64,000 nucleotides of DNA from Streptococcus infantis (GCF_018499575.1 NZ_JAHDAP010000001.1:310001-374000), one strand, 5' to 3'. Positions 49,465-62,351 are shown, counted from the stretch's first letter. Made by a program: numbers and translations. The notes: generated from the sequence alone by a model not told the origin.

Positions 49465-49501
49465 AGGGAGGTAAATTTAATTTAAAAAAGGAGAATTCGT
49501 C

Positions 49502-49702
49502 ATGAATTTAACATTTTTCGGACTTTGTCTTGCCTGTATGGGTGTATCTCTTGCAGAAGGATTTTTGATGAACGGTTTGTTCAAATCTGCAGCACGCCAA
49601 CCAGATATCATCCCACAATTGCGTAGTTTGATGATCATGGGGATTGCCTTTATCGAAGGAACATTCTTTGTAACCTTGGCGATGTCATTTGTCATTAAAT
49701 AG
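49502..49702 (+). CDS. atpE: F0F1 ATP synthase subunit c
   Basis: Proton-carrying ring subunit, 66 aa, two transmembrane helices joined by the polar loop ARQPD. The essential carboxylate is Glu52 ([10 protein letters not shown]). It comes first in the operon, before atpB, the streptococcal order. AAAAGGAG precedes the ATG. In streptococci the enzyme mainly hydrolyses ATP to pump out protons and keep cytoplasmic pH. Confidence 0.95.
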   Translation: MNLTFFGLCLACMGVSLAEGFLMNGLFKSAARQPDIIPQLRSLMIMGIAFIEGTFFVTLAMSFVIK

Positions 49703-49734
49703 ACAACTCTATTTAGAAATGGAGGTGTCAAACC

Positions 49735-50451
49735 ATGGAAGAAAGTTTGAATCCAACCGTTAATATTGGACCAATATCCTTTGATTTGACCCTGCTTGCC
49801 ATGTCTCTTGTAACTGTTTTGATGGTTTTTGCCTTTGTCTACTGGGCAAGTCGTGAAATGACCATCCGTCCAAAGGGCAAACAAAATGCTCTTGAGATGA
49901 TTTATGACTTTGTGATTGGTTTTACCAAACCAAACATTGGAGAATCATACATTAAGGATTATTCCTTGTTTCTGTTTTCTCTATTTCTGTTTATCTTGGT
50001 TGCCAACAATATTGGCTTAATGGCAAAAGTACAAACAACAAACGGTTATAACTTGTGGACTTCCCCAACAGCTAACCTTGGATACGATTTATCCCTCTCA
50101 TTATTGATCACTTTGATCGCCCATGTAGAAGGAGTTCGTCGTAGAGGTGTTAAAGAATATTTGAGAGCATTTGTTACACCTGGCTTTATGACTCCGATGA
50201 ACATTTTAGAAGAGTTCACCAATTTTGCTTCCTTGGCGATTCGGATCTACGGAAATATTTTTGCCGGTGAGGTCTTAGCTGGATTGCTATTGACCTTGTC
50301 ACAAAATGCTTTGTATTGGTATCCTTTTGCCTTTATCGCAAACATGTTATGGACAGCTTTTTCAATTTTCATTTCATGTATTCAGGCTTATGTATTTACC
50401 ATGTTGTCATCAATGTACATTGGTAAAAAAATAAATGAAGGGGAAGAGTAA
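49735..50451 (+). CDS. atpB: F0F1 ATP synthase subunit a
   Basis: Stator membrane subunit forming the proton half-channels, 238 aa with about five to six helices. The essential arginine is Arg170 in [11 protein letters not shown]. Other family blocks are [11 protein letters not shown] and the last helix with [26 protein letters not shown] stands before the ATG. 32 bases after atpE. Confidence 0.95.
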   Translation: MEESLNPTVNIGPISFDLTLLAMSLVTVLMVFAFVYWASREMTIRPKGKQNALEMIYDFVIGFTKPNIGESYIKDYSLFLFSLFLFILVANNIGLMAKVQTTNGYNLWTSPTANLGYDLSLSLLITLIAHVEGVRRRGVKEYLRAFVTPGFMTPMNILEEFTNFASLAIRIYGNIFAGEVLAGLLLTLSQNALYWYPFAFIANMLWTAFSIFISCIQAYVFTMLSSMYIGKKINEGEE

Positions 50452-50469
50452 GTAGAGGAGGATTAGAAG

Positions 50470-50963
50470 ATGGATTTAACTATTAGTACCATTATCGGTG
50501 ACTTTATTCTTATCGCTGGTTCCTTCCTTTTATTGATCTTTTTAGTGAAGAAATATGCTTGGGGAAATATTTCCAGCATCTTAGATGAACGTGCTGAAAA
50601 GATTTCTTCAGATATTGATGGTGCCGAGGAAGCCCGTAAAAAGGCTGAGGAACTAGCTAGCAAACGTGAAGCTGAGTTAGCAGGTAGCCGTACCGAAGCT
50701 AAAACGATTATCGAGAATGCAAAGGGAACTGCTGAGAAAAGTAGAGCCGATATTTTAGCCGAAGCTAAACTTGAAGCAGGGCGCTTAAAAGAAAAAGCCA
50801 ACCAAGAAATTGCTCAAAATAAAGCTGAAGCTTTACAAAGTGTTAAGGGAGATGTAGCTGACTTAACAATCAGTCTAGCTGAGAAAATTCTCTCTAAAAA
50901 CCTTGACAGTCAGGCCCATAAAGAACTCATTGATCAGTATATCGATCAGCTAGGAGAAGCTTA

Positions 50964-50964
<1 letters not shown>
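50470..50964 (+). CDS. atpF: F0F1 ATP synthase subunit b
   Basis: Peripheral stalk subunit, 164 aa: one N-terminal membrane helix (residues ~5-26) and a long charged, Ala/Glu/Lys-rich helix that forms the coiled-coil stalk from about residue 35 to 140. AGAGGAGG precedes the ATG. Its stop overlaps the atpH start by one base (TAATG). Confidence 0.94.
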
Positions 50965-53020
<2,056 letters not shown>

Positions 53021-53035
53021 GAATAGAGGTGTCAG

Positions 53036-53914
53036 ATGGCAGTATCTCTAAATGATATTAAAACAAAAATCGCCTCAACAAAAAATACGAGTCAAATTAC
53101 GAATGCTATGCAGATGGTTTCTGCAGCTAAGTTAGGTCGCTCAGAAGAAGCAGCACGCAACTTCCAAATCTATGCTCAAAAGGTCCGTAAACTCCTTACA
53201 GATATCCTTCACGGAGATGGCGCTGGCGGATCAACCAATCCAATGTTGATTAGTCGCCCTGTCAAAAAAACAGGCTATATCGTCATTACATCTGACCGTG
53301 GTCTTGTTGGAGGCTATAACTCTTCAATCTTGAAGGCTGTCATGGAGCTTCAACAAGAATACCATCCTTCAGGTGATGATTTTGAAGTCATCTGTATCGG
53401 TGGTATGGGAGCAGACTTCTTTAAAGCTCGTGGTATTCAGCCAATTTATGAATTGCGTGGTCTAGCCAGTCAACCAAGCTTCGATGAAGTTCGCAAGATT
53501 ATTTCAAAAACTATTGAAATGTATCAAAATGAACTTTTCGATGAGCTCTATGTTTGCTACAACCACCACGTGAATACATTGACTAGTCAAATGCGTGTTG
53601 AACAGATGCTTCCGATTGTGGACTTGGATCCAAATGAAGCAGATGATAACTATAGCTTGACATTTGACCTTGAAACAAGTCGCGAAGAAATCTTGGATCA
53701 ATTGCTACCACAGTTTGCAGAGAGCATGATTTATGGTGCTATTATTGATGCTAAGACAGCTGAAAATGCTGCTGGTATGACAGCTATGCAAACAGCGACT
53801 GATAATGCTAAAAAAATGATTAATGATTTGACAATCCAGTATAACCGTGCCAGACAGGCGGCGATTACACAAGAAATCACAGAAATTGTAGCAGGAGCTA
53901 GTGCTTTAGAATAG
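53036..53914 (+). CDS. atpG: F0F1 ATP synthase subunit gamma
   Basis: Central rotor shaft, 292 aa. Both terminal helices that form the coiled coil are clear: [28 protein letters not shown] at the start and [36 protein letters not shown] at the end. AGAGGTG precedes the ATG. The 81-base gap to atpD is the longest inside the operon and contains a small hairpin. Confidence 0.95.
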   Translation: MAVSLNDIKTKIASTKNTSQITNAMQMVSAAKLGRSEEAARNFQIYAQKVRKLLTDILHGDGAGGSTNPMLISRPVKKTGYIVITSDRGLVGGYNSSILKAVMELQQEYHPSGDDFEVICIGGMGADFFKARGIQPIYELRGLASQPSFDEVRKIISKTIEMYQNELFDELYVCYNHHVNTLTSQMRVEQMLPIVDLDPNEADDNYSLTFDLETSREEILDQLLPQFAESMIYGAIIDAKTAENAAGMTAMQTATDNAKKMINDLTIQYNRARQAAITQEITEIVAGASALE

Positions 53915-53945
53915 AGCTATCCTGCTCACATTAATGAACTTAGGA

Positions 53946-53960
53946 CCTAGTTAAACTAGG
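53946..53960 (+). other. Hairpin in the atpG-atpD gap
   Basis: CCTAGTT-A-AACTAGG is an almost perfect palindrome with no T-run after it. It could be an mRNA processing or stabilising element; it is too weak for a terminator. Confidence 0.45.
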
Positions 53961-53986
53961 GACCGACAGTATCTTATATAGAATAG

Positions 53987-55402
<1,416 letters not shown>

Positions 55403-55412
55403 GAGGTGATCT

Positions 55413-55832
55413 ATGGCTCATTTAACTGTCCAGATCGTGACACCAGATGGCCTCGTCTATGATCACCATGCCAGCTTTGTATCGGTACGAACTCTGGATG
55501 GTGAGATGGGGATCTTGCCACGACATGAAAATATGATTGCGGTTTTAGCGGTTGATGAAGTAAAGGTCAAACGCATCGATGATGATACTCATGTGAACTG
55601 GATTGCAGTAAACGGAGGAATCATTGAGATTGCTAATAATGTGATTACCATTATTGCTGACTCTGCTGAACGTGCACGTGATATCGATGTTAGTCGTGCT
55701 GAACGTGCTAAACTTCGTGCTGAACGTGAAATCGAAGAAGCACAAGACAAACACTTGATTGACCAAGAACGCCGTGCTAAAATTGCATTGCAACGTGCCA
55801 TTAACCGTATCAATGTCGGAAATAAATTATAA
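55413..55832 (+). CDS. atpC: F0F1 ATP synthase subunit epsilon
   Basis: Regulatory rotor subunit, 139 aa. An N-terminal beta-sandwich ([42 protein letters not shown]) is followed by the two C-terminal helices rich in Arg, Glu and Ala that can inhibit ATP hydrolysis. AAGAGGTG precedes the ATG. It ends the operon; a bidirectional terminator follows. Confidence 0.95.
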   Translation: MAHLTVQIVTPDGLVYDHHASFVSVRTLDGEMGILPRHENMIAVLAVDEVKVKRIDDDTHVNWIAVNGGIIEIANNVITIIADSAERARDIDVSRAERAKLRAEREIEEAQDKHLIDQERRAKIALQRAINRINVGNKL

Positions 55833-55868
55833 AAAAAATGAACTTGCTTTGACAAGTTCATTTTTTTT
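55831..55868. terminator. Bidirectional terminator, atp operon / lactonase
   Basis: Stem AAAATGAACTTG/CAAGTTCATTTT with long A- and T-runs, between converging genes. Confidence 0.9.
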
Positions 55869-55873
55869 ATTTC

Positions 55874-56887
55874 TTAGTTAGAAAAACGAATGCAGACTGC
55901 CTCAGGAACCTGGAATTCATTAGACAGTTCTGCCAGTCTACCAGTTTCAGGATTGCGCCTAAAGACAGTAGCATTATCAGAATCCTGGTGAACAGCGATA
56001 AGGAATCCCTGGTCAGGAGTTAAATCAAAATCACGTGGATTTTTCCCATGGGTTGGAACAATCTCTAATAATTCTAAGCTTCCATCTGCTAAAATGCTAT
56101 AGACAGCAATCGAATTATGACCTCGGTTAGAAGCGTAGAGGAATTTGCCATCTTTGGAAAGACGAATGGCAGCAGTACCATTAAAACCACTATAGTCATC
56201 TGGTAAGGTTGAAATGACCTGCATTTGTTCAAATTCTCCGACTCCATCGTAAATCAATACTTCAATCGTACTATTGAGTTCACAGATAAGATAAGCAATC
56301 TTAAAGTGGTGGTGGAAAACAAGATGACGAGCACCAGCGCCTGGGTTACAATTATAGGTTGCTAGTTTAGTCAACTTTCCTTCTAGATCGACATCATAGG
56401 TAATGACCTCGTCAGTACCTAAGTCACAAGTTACCAAATATTGGTCAGGAGTTAAATCAGTATAGTGTACGTGGGGAGAAGCTTGGTTTTCATGTGGACC
56501 ATGGCCAGCATGTTGAACTTTGTCAGCCAATTCAAGACTGCCATCTTCTTTACGTTTATAAACTAGGACTTGGCCTTTATGGTAGTTAGCGCCATAGACT
56601 AGACTACGTGTCTCATCAACTGCAACATAGCAGTGAGGAGCACCTTCTTCAACGACGTGGTTCAGAAGGATACCATCAGTTTTGTATGCTGCGATTCCAC
56701 CTTTGTCATCCTGGCTTCCAACAGTATAGAGATGCTGTTGCTGATCAAAGGCTAGGTAGGTCGGACTCGGCTCGCTTGCAAATAGTTCTAGATTTGAGAG
56801 CTTGCCAGTCTCAGTATCAAAATCAGCCTTGTAAATCCCTTGGGAAGTACGTCGTGTATAGGTTCCAAAATATACTATTTCTTTCAT
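55874..56887 (-). CDS. Lactonase family protein (6-phosphogluconolactonase-like)
   Basis: A 337-residue seven-bladed beta-propeller protein of the Pgl/YkgB lactonase family; related enzymes hydrolyse 6-phosphogluconolactone in the pentose phosphate pathway. Blade repeats are visible, e.g. VYFGTYTRRTSQGIYKADFD, then ...HVHYTDLTPDQYLVTCDLGTDEV, then LSKDGKFLYASNRGHNSIAVY and HGKNPRDFDLTPDQGFLIAVHQDSDNATVF. The start at 56887 is chosen because AGAGGT is six bases before it; upstream ATGs are too close or lack a site. Single gene. Confidence 0.85.
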   Translation of the reverse strand: MKEIVYFGTYTRRTSQGIYKADFDTETGKLSNLELFASEPSPTYLAFDQQQHLYTVGSQDDKGGIAAYKTDGILLNHVVEEGAPHCYVAVDETRSLVYGANYHKGQVLVYKRKEDGSLELADKVQHAGHGPHENQASPHVHYTDLTPDQYLVTCDLGTDEVITYDVDLEGKLTKLATYNCNPGAGARHLVFHHHFKIAYLICELNSTIEVLIYDGVGEFEQMQVISTLPDDYSGFNGTAAIRLSKDGKFLYASNRGHNSIAVYSILADGSLELLEIVPTHGKNPRDFDLTPDQGFLIAVHQDSDNATVFRRNPETGRLAELSNEFQVPEAVCIRFSN

Positions 56888-56916
56888 ATTCATACCTCTA
56901 GAAAAAATATAATTCA

Positions 56917-56925
56917 ATTATAACA
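56917..56925 (-). promoter_or_regulatory. Extended -10 promoter of lactonase gene
   Basis: Minus strand TGTTATAAT, 29 bases before the start; no -35 recognised. Confidence 0.65.
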
Positions 56926-57040
56926 TAAAAGGGCCTGTTAGATGAAAAATCTAAGTCAGAAAAAAGAGCTCTCACTAGTCAGGAAGACAAATTTATCCTT
57001 TGCTAAAAGACTATAAAAACCCCTTATTTTTCTTAAAACA

Positions 57041-57049
57041 TGGTATAAT
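57041..57049 (+). promoter_or_regulatory. Extended -10 promoter of second AI-2E gene
   Basis: TGGTATAAT, 26 bases before the ATG at 57076; no -35 recognised. Confidence 0.68.
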
Positions 57050-57075
57050 GTTAGAACAAAGGAAAGGAAGAAAAA

Positions 57076-58239
57076 ATGGAACAAAAAGAGAAACAATTTA
57101 CCTTATCTTGGTTTTTTAAATGGTTTTTAGACAATAAGGCTGTTACAGTTTTTTTGGTAACTTTGTTGTTAGGTCTCAATATCTTTATTCTCAGTAAAAT
57201 TAGCTTTTTATTTATCCCAGTTATAGACTTTTTATCAGTAGTGATGTTGCCGGTGATCTTATCAGGTCTACTTTTCTACCTCTTGAATCCACTAGTTGAT
57301 TTGATGGAGAAGTATAAGATAAACCGTGTCTTAGCCATTAGTATTATCTTTATCATTATTGCCATTCTCTTGATTATTGGACTAGCCATTGCAATTCCAA
57401 ATCTTCAACGTCAAGTAGTCATTTTTGCACAAAATGTACCAAGTTATCTCGAAGATGCTGACAGAGTTATTGATGACCTTGTAACCAAGCGTTTACCTGA
57501 TGATTTTAGACCCCAACTAGAACAAGTTCTTGCTAATTTTTCAACACAAGCAACTGCTTGGGCAAGTAATATTTCTTCTAAGGCTGTCAACTGGGTGAGT
57601 GCTCTTATCAGTGGAACTTCACAGGTCATTGTCGCTCTCATTATCATGCCATTTATGCTCTTTTATCTCCTTCGAGATGGAAAAGGACTTAGAGACTATA
57701 TTACTCAATTTTTACCAAATAAATTGAGAGAACCGGTTGGTAAGGTATTAACAGATGTCAACCAGCAACTAGCTAACTATGTAAGAGGACAAATCGCAGT
57801 GGCTGTGATCGTCGCTATCATGTTTATCGTCTTTTTCAAGATTATAGGACTTCGGTATGCTGTTACTTTAGGGATTACTGCCGGTATTCTCAATTTAGTT
57901 CCTTATCTAGGTAGTTTTCTTGCTATGATTCCAGCCCTGGTTTTGGGTCTGATTGCGGGTCCTGTTATGCTCTTAAAAGTTATTATCGTTTTTATTGTAG
58001 AGCAAACTATTGAAGGACGTTTTGTTTCTCCACTGATTTTAGGTAGCCAATTAAATATTCACCCAATTACGATTCTTTTTGTACTATTAACTTCAGGGTC
58101 TATGTTTGGCATTTGGGGTGTATTGCTAGGTATTCCAATCTACGCTTCTGCAAAAGTAGTTATTTCAGAAATTTTTGATTGGTATAAAGGAGTTAGTGGA
58201 CTTTATGAGCCAGTAGAGGAGACTGAAGGTGAACAATAG
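57076..58239 (+). CDS. AI-2E family transporter (second copy)
   Basis: A 387-residue membrane protein, paralogue of the one at 28956. It shows the same arrangement of paired N-terminal helices, a hydrophilic helical insert (~residues 105-175), and the conserved end ILNLVPYLGSFLAMIPALVLGL and GSQLNIHPITILFVLLTSG. It ends in an acidic tail (EPVEETEGEQ) absent from the first copy. AAAGGAAGG is the ribosome site. Its end overlaps the TPR gene by 11 bases, so the two are co-expressed. Substrate unknown. Confidence 0.87.
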   Translation: MEQKEKQFTLSWFFKWFLDNKAVTVFLVTLLLGLNIFILSKISFLFIPVIDFLSVVMLPVILSGLLFYLLNPLVDLMEKYKINRVLAISIIFIIIAILLIIGLAIAIPNLQRQVVIFAQNVPSYLEDADRVIDDLVTKRLPDDFRPQLEQVLANFSTQATAWASNISSKAVNWVSALISGTSQVIVALIIMPFMLFYLLRDGKGLRDYITQFLPNKLREPVGKVLTDVNQQLANYVRGQIAVAVIVAIMFIVFFKIIGLRYAVTLGITAGILNLVPYLGSFLAMIPALVLGLIAGPVMLLKVIIVFIVEQTIEGRFVSPLILGSQLNIHPITILFVLLTSGSMFGIWGVLLGIPIYASAKVVISEIFDWYKGVSGLYEPVEETEGEQ

Positions 58240-59461
58240 TCAACAAATGCTTGAAGCTTTGGAGCACCAAGACCTGTCAAAAGCAGAATCTTTTTTCCAA
58301 AAAGCTTTAGAAGAAGATTCAGATGAGGTTCTTCTTGAACTTGCTGCTTATTTGGAAGGGATTGGTTTCTTCCCACAAGCAGCACAAATCTACGAGAAAT
58401 TAGCACCAAAATTTCCTGAAGTCTATATCAATTTAGCTGCTATAGCTGGTGAAGATGGACTTATCGAAGAAGCTTTTGATTATTTAGAGAAGATTGGTCC
58501 GGAAAGTGAATGGTATGTATCAGCTCTTGCCTTAAAAGCAGATTTATATCAGATGGAAGGATTGACAGATGTTGCGCGTGAGAAGCTTCTAGAAGCTCGT
58601 AGCTACTCTGATGACCCTCTCCTGATATTTGGACTAGCTGAACTAGATAGTGAGCTAGGAAACGATTTAGAAGCCATTAAGGGCTATGCTCAACTAGATA
58701 ATCGTGCTATCTATGATCAAACAGGAATTTCGACCTATCAGAGAATTGGTCTTGCTTATGCACGTTTAGGTAAGTTTGAATCTGCAATAGAATTTTTAGA
58801 AAAAGCCTTAGAATTAGAATATGATGACCAAACAGCCTTTGAGCTTGCAAGTCTCTATTTTGACCAAGAGGACTACCAAAAAGCAACCTTATACTTTAAA
58901 CAATTGGATACTATTTCCCCAGATTTTGAAGGGTATGAGTACGGCTATAGTCAAGCACTGCATAAAGAGCATCAAACAGAAGAAGCACTTAAAATAGCGC
59001 AACAGGGCTTGTCAAAAAATCCTTTTGAAACGCGGCTCTTACTCCTAGCATCTCAGCTATCTTACGAGTTGCATCAACCTGAGCAAGCAGAAGCTTATCT
59101 GATTCAAGCACAAGAGAATGCTGATGACCAGGAAGAAATTTTGCTACGCTTAGCAACCATCTACCAAGAACAAGAAAGATACGAAGATATTCTAGCTTTA
59201 GCAGTCTATGATCCTGAAAACCTCTTGACTAAATGGATGATTGCTCGAAGTTATCAAGAGACTGAAGAATTAGATGCAGCCTATGATCTCTATAAGGAAC
59301 TTGCTACTGACCTCAAAGACAATCCAGAGTTTTTGGAGCAATATATTTATTTATTAAGAGAACTCGGCAAGTTAGAAGAAGCAAAAGGATACATCCAAGC
59401 TTATCTTCACTTAGTTCCAGATGATATGCAGATGCAGGAATTGTATAACCATTTAATGTAA
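58229..59461 (+). CDS. Tetratricopeptide-repeat protein
   Basis: A 410-residue soluble protein made of TPR-like helical repeats from near the N-terminus to the end; clear units include STYQRIGLAYARLGKFESAIEFLEKALELEYD and ETRLLLLASQLSYELHQPEQAEAYL. It is probably a protein-interaction scaffold; partners are unknown. Translation starts at GTG with AGAGGAG 8-14 bases before it and overlaps the AI-2E gene by 11 bases. A terminator follows. Confidence 0.85.
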   Translation: MNNSQQMLEALEHQDLSKAESFFQKALEEDSDEVLLELAAYLEGIGFFPQAAQIYEKLAPKFPEVYINLAAIAGEDGLIEEAFDYLEKIGPESEWYVSALALKADLYQMEGLTDVAREKLLEARSYSDDPLLIFGLAELDSELGNDLEAIKGYAQLDNRAIYDQTGISTYQRIGLAYARLGKFESAIEFLEKALELEYDDQTAFELASLYFDQEDYQKATLYFKQLDTISPDFEGYEYGYSQALHKEHQTEEALKIAQQGLSKNPFETRLLLLASQLSYELHQPEQAEAYLIQAQENADDQEEILLRLATIYQEQERYEDILALAVYDPENLLTKWMIARSYQETEELDAAYDLYKELATDLKDNPEFLEQYIYLLRELGKLEEAKGYIQAYLHLVPDDMQMQELYNHLM

Positions 59462-59473
59462 GATATCCCTAAT

Positions 59474-59502
59474 AATCGCCTTAAAAAAGGCGGTTATTTT
59501 TT
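59474..59502 (+). terminator. Terminator of AI-2E/TPR operon
   Basis: Stem AATCGCCTT/AAGGCGGTT (one wobble) with loop AAAA, then ATTTTTT. Confidence 0.88.
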
Positions 59503-59577
59503 GTAGACTTATTTAAATAAAATTCAAGTATCAGTATTCAAAATAAATAGATATAGTATGAATTTTTGATAATTTTT

Positions 59578-59586
59578 TGATATAAT
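59578..59586 (+). promoter_or_regulatory. Extended -10 promoter of degV-family gene
   Basis: TGATATAAT in a very AT-rich stretch, about 54 bases before the ATG. Confidence 0.65.
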
Positions 59587-59639
59587 TGTTATAGTTATAA
59601 GTTGAATAATAAATTAGTAAAAATAGAAAGATTGGAAAT

Positions 59640-60476
59640 ATGACAAAAGTAAAAATTGTAACGGATTCTTCAGTTACTATTGAACCAGAAGTGGTTAAAG
59701 AATTTGATATTACTGTTGTTCCATTATCTGTCATGATTGACAGTGTCCTTTATTCGGATGCAGATCTTGAAGAAGGAGAATTTCTTCGCTTGATGCTAGC
59801 TAGTAAAAATCTTCCTAAGACCAGTCAACCACCAGTTGGACTCTTTGCAGAGATTTTTGATGAATTGGGTAAGGACGGAAGTCAGATTTTGGCTATCCAT
59901 ATGTCCCATGCTTTATCAGGAACTGTTGAAGCAGCTCGCCAAGGAGCAAGTCTATCAACAGCAGATGTTACTGTTTTAGATAGTTCATTTACAGATCAGG
60001 CATTGAAATTCCAAGTTGTAGAAGCTGCTAAGCTAGCTCAAGAAGGAAAAGACTTAGAAACCATCCTGGAGCATGTAGAAGATGTCAAAAATCATACTGA
60101 ACTCTACATCGGTGTTTCAACTTTAGAAAACCTCGTTAAGGGAGGACGTATTGGTCGTGTTACTGGCTTGTTAAGCTCTCTACTGAATATTCGAGTAGTT
60201 ATGCAGATGAAAGACCATGAGCTTCAACCGATTGTTAAGGGCCGTGGTTCTAAAACCTTTAAGAAATGGTTGGATGAATTAGTAGCTACTCTATCAAATC
60301 GTTCAGTAGCAGAGATTGGTATTTCTTATGCAGGTACAAATGAATGGGCAAACGAGATGAAAGCTGTTCTACAACCTTACGTTGAAAAACCAATTTCAGT
60401 CTTAGAAACAGGCTCAATTATCCAAACTCACACCGGAGAAAATGCCTGGGCAATCTTAATTCGCTATAATTCCTAA
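59640..60476 (+). CDS. DegV family fatty-acid-binding protein
   Basis: A 278-residue DegV/FakB-type protein that binds a long-chain fatty acid; with the kinase FakA such proteins supply acyl-phosphate for PlsY and phospholipid synthesis. Family motifs: [13 protein letters not shown] at the start, [31 protein letters not shown], and [27 protein letters not shown]. Which fatty acid it prefers is not readable. AAAGATTGGAA is a weak ribosome site. It stands before hup as a single gene. Confidence 0.88.
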   Translation: MTKVKIVTDSSVTIEPEVVKEFDITVVPLSVMIDSVLYSDADLEEGEFLRLMLASKNLPKTSQPPVGLFAEIFDELGKDGSQILAIHMSHALSGTVEAARQGASLSTADVTVLDSSFTDQALKFQVVEAAKLAQEGKDLETILEHVEDVKNHTELYIGVSTLENLVKGGRIGRVTGLLSSLLNIRVVMQMKDHELQPIVKGRGSKTFKKWLDELVATLSNRSVAEIGISYAGTNEWANEMKAVLQPYVEKPISVLETGSIIQTHTGENAWAILIRYNS

Positions 60477-60514
60477 AAAAATGTAGAAAAATTGAAATAA
60501 AAGGTGTTTTTGAC

Positions 60515-60543
60515 TTGACCTAAAAGGAATTTTAGGTTATGAT
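60515..60543 (+). promoter_or_regulatory. Promoter of hup with an operator-like palindrome in its spacer
   Basis: TTGACC, 17-base spacer, TATGAT. CCTAAAA (60519-60525) and TTTTAGG (60530-60536) form a perfect inverted repeat that fills the spacer and touches the -35. Confidence 0.72.
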
Positions 60544-60584
60544 TATAAGTGTTAATTAGAAATAATTTTGGAGGATTCATTAAC

Positions 60585-60860
60585 ATGGCAAACAAACAAG
60601 ATTTGATCGCTAAAGTAGCAGAAGCTACAGAATTGACTAAGAAAGATTCAGCAGCAGCAGTTGACGCTGTATTCGCAGCTGTAACTGAATTCCTTTCAGC
60701 TGGTGAAAAAGTTCAATTGATCGGTTTTGGTAACTTCGAAGTTCGTAAACGTGCAGCTCGTAAAGGTCGCAACCCACAAACTGGTAAAGAAATCAAAATC
60801 AAAGCTTCTAAAGTTCCAGCATTCAAAGCTGGTAAAGCTCTTAAAGAAGCAGTTAAATAA
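60585..60860 (+). CDS. hup: DNA-binding protein HU
   Basis: Histone-like nucleoid protein, 91 aa, the only HU in streptococci. The dimerisation helices ([29 protein letters not shown]) are followed by the [23 protein letters not shown] arm that inserts a conserved proline into the minor groove. The frame is open from 60549, but TTGGAGG before the ATG at 60585 fixes the start. Very strong codon bias. The promoter contains a perfect inverted repeat. Confidence 0.97.
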   Translation: MANKQDLIAKVAEATELTKKDSAAAVDAVFAAVTEFLSAGEKVQLIGFGNFEVRKRAARKGRNPQTGKEIKIKASKVPAFKAGKALKEAVK

Positions 60861-60870
60861 TGATTCTATA

Positions 60871-60919
60871 AAAAGCCTGTCATATCAAGCATTTGAGCTT
60901 GCGTGACGGGCTTTTTTTG
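60871..60919 (+). terminator. Terminator of hup
   Basis: Outer stem AAAGCCTGTCA/TGACGGGCTTT and inner stem CAAGC/GCTTG, then a seven-base T-run. The following stretch 60920-60990 shows nothing. Confidence 0.88.
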
Positions 60920-60990
60920 TGTATAGGGGGCATGAAAGTAGCAGGAGAAGATAAACTAGTATTTCTAGTCGAACTACATTTGAAAGTAAC

Positions 60991-61021
60991 AAAAAAACAA
61001 CTTCGAATCGAAGTTGTTTTT
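60991..61021 (-). terminator. Terminator of rpmE2
   Basis: Stem AAAACAACTTCG/CGAAGTTGTTTT with AAT loop; the T-run lies on the minus strand, downstream of L31. Confidence 0.85.
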
Positions 61022-61050
61022 GTTCAACCTTATGCAAGTGATGCGGTTGA

Positions 61051-61293
61051 TTATTTGAGACCGTATTTTTTGTTGAAACGATCCACGCGTCCATCTGCTT
61101 GAGTGAACTTTTGACGTCCAGTGTAGAATGGGTGTGAGTCTGATGAAATTTCCACACGGATCAATGGGTAAGTTTCGCCTTCGAACTCAACTGTTTCGTT
61201 AGAGCGTTTTGTTGAACCGCTAAGGAATTTGTAACCAGTAGTTGTGTCCATGAAGACAACTGGGCGATATTCTGGATGGATATCTTTTTTCAT
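61051..61293 (-). CDS. rpmE2: 50S ribosomal protein L31 type B
   Basis: An 80-residue ribosomal protein with the type B start [16 protein letters not shown]. It lacks the CxxC zinc ligands of type A L31, so it needs no zinc. The frame is open 14 codons further upstream, but the ATG at 61293 gives the standard protein and has AAAGGAAA about 12 bases before it. It has its own promoter upstream and terminator downstream. In some bacteria type B L31 replaces the zinc form under zinc shortage; no Zur-like site was recognised here. Confidence 0.94.
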   Translation of the reverse strand: MKKDIHPEYRPVVFMDTTTGYKFLSGSTKRSNETVEFEGETYPLIRVEISSDSHPFYTGRQKFTQADGRVDRFNKKYGLK

Positions 61294-61351
61294 TTTGCAA
61301 TATTTCCTTTCTGCCATGGTCTCTTTGCGAGCCATAGATTGTTACCTTACT

Positions 61352-61380
61352 AGTCTATCAGATTATCAGAAGTTTGGCAA
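61352..61380 (-). promoter_or_regulatory. Promoter of rpmE2
   Basis: Minus strand TTGCCA, 17-base spacer, TAGACT with upstream TG (TGATAGACT), starting just after the pde2 stop codon region. Confidence 0.72.
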
Positions 61381-61386
61381 GACTTT

Positions 61387-62325
61387 TTATCTATTTTTCA
61401 GTAAGTTTTTTAATTTTTGATAGATGAGCTCATTCTCTTCTAAACTATAAGAATTTGCTCCGCTAGCAAGCGGATGTCCACCGCCGTCGTGTTCTTTTGC
61501 GACACCATTGATAGGGACAAATTTACTACGAAGACGTACACGATAGTGACCATCTGCTTGTTCCACAAAGATTCCCCAAAGGCTAACAGTATCGATACGA
61601 CCTGGAGCGCCAACGATTGCTGCTGTTTCAGCATCAGTAACATCGTATTTCTTCAAGATTTCTTGAGAAAGAATGACACGAGCAGCACCATTTTCATCAA
61701 CCTCTAAGTGATCATAGACATAACCTTGGAGTTTGGCGATTTTAAAGCTCATAGTATCCATTTTTCGTGTCAATTCGGCGTAGTCAAAGTTGTGTTCTCT
61801 GAGTTGACTTGCTACTCGAAGTGTTCGGGCAGAAGTAGACGGATAAAGGAAACGGCCTGTGTCGCCAATAATTCCAGCACAGAGCATTTTTGCAGCGTAG
61901 TCGGACAATTCTAAGTTAGTTGCTTCAGCAAGGAGAGCAATCATTTCACTCGCACTGCTTGAATTAGTATCTACCCAAACTAGATCACCGTAGACTTCGT
62001 CGTTTGGATGGTGGTCAATCTTAATAATGGTATCAGCTTGAGTATATCGTTTGTCATCGATACGGGCTGTGTTTGCAGTATCACAGATAATCGCAAGTGC
62101 GCCTTCATAGGATTTATCATCTACCTGATCCATTTCAGCTAGCCAAGTTAAGGTTGGTTCGTTAAAACCCACTGCTTTGATAGTTTTTTCAGGAAAGTGA
62201 TGTTCAAGCAAGGCTTTTAATCCAACCTGACTACCCAAGGCGTCTGGATCTGGTTTCATATGACGATGAATAATAATGGTATCGTATGCTTTGATTTTTT
62301 CTAAAATTTGGTGACAAATTTCCAT
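61387..62325 (-). CDS. pde2: DHH/DHHA1 phosphodiesterase Pde2 (NrnA-like)
   Basis: A 312-residue cytoplasmic phosphodiesterase. The homologous pneumococcal Pde2 turns pApA, the first product of c-di-AMP breakdown, into AMP, and NrnA relatives degrade short RNAs and pAp. Motifs: HRHMKPDPDALGSQ, ICDTANTARI, the DHH motif in KIDHHPND, GIIGDTGRF, and the DHHA1 glycine block KEHDGGGHPLASG. The frame starts four codons earlier, but GAGG is seven bases before the ATG at 62325. Divergent from the flavodoxin gene. Confidence 0.92.
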   Translation of the reverse strand: MEICHQILEKIKAYDTIIIHRHMKPDPDALGSQVGLKALLEHHFPEKTIKAVGFNEPTLTWLAEMDQVDDKSYEGALAIICDTANTARIDDKRYTQADTIIKIDHHPNDEVYGDLVWVDTNSSSASEMIALLAEATNLELSDYAAKMLCAGIIGDTGRFLYPSTSARTLRVASQLREHNFDYAELTRKMDTMSFKIAKLQGYVYDHLEVDENGAARVILSQEILKKYDVTDAETAAIVGAPGRIDTVSLWGIFVEQADGHYRVRLRSKFVPINGVAKEHDGGGHPLASGANSYSLEENELIYQKLKNLLKNR

Positions 62326-62351
62326 AATGAACCTCAATTCTTTCTCATTTC

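Noticed and set aside
53090..53106. TACGAAT-like sequence as another cin-box
   Set aside because: It is inside the atpG coding region, is TACGAATG rather than TACGAATA, and has no gene start nearby.
56608..56901. 97-codon plus-strand frame inside the lactonase gene
   Set aside because: Antisense to a conserved beta-propeller gene and without start signals.
61474..61914. Open frames on the plus strand opposite pde2
   Set aside because: They are antisense to a well-conserved DHH phosphodiesterase, lack ribosome sites and show no recognisable domain.
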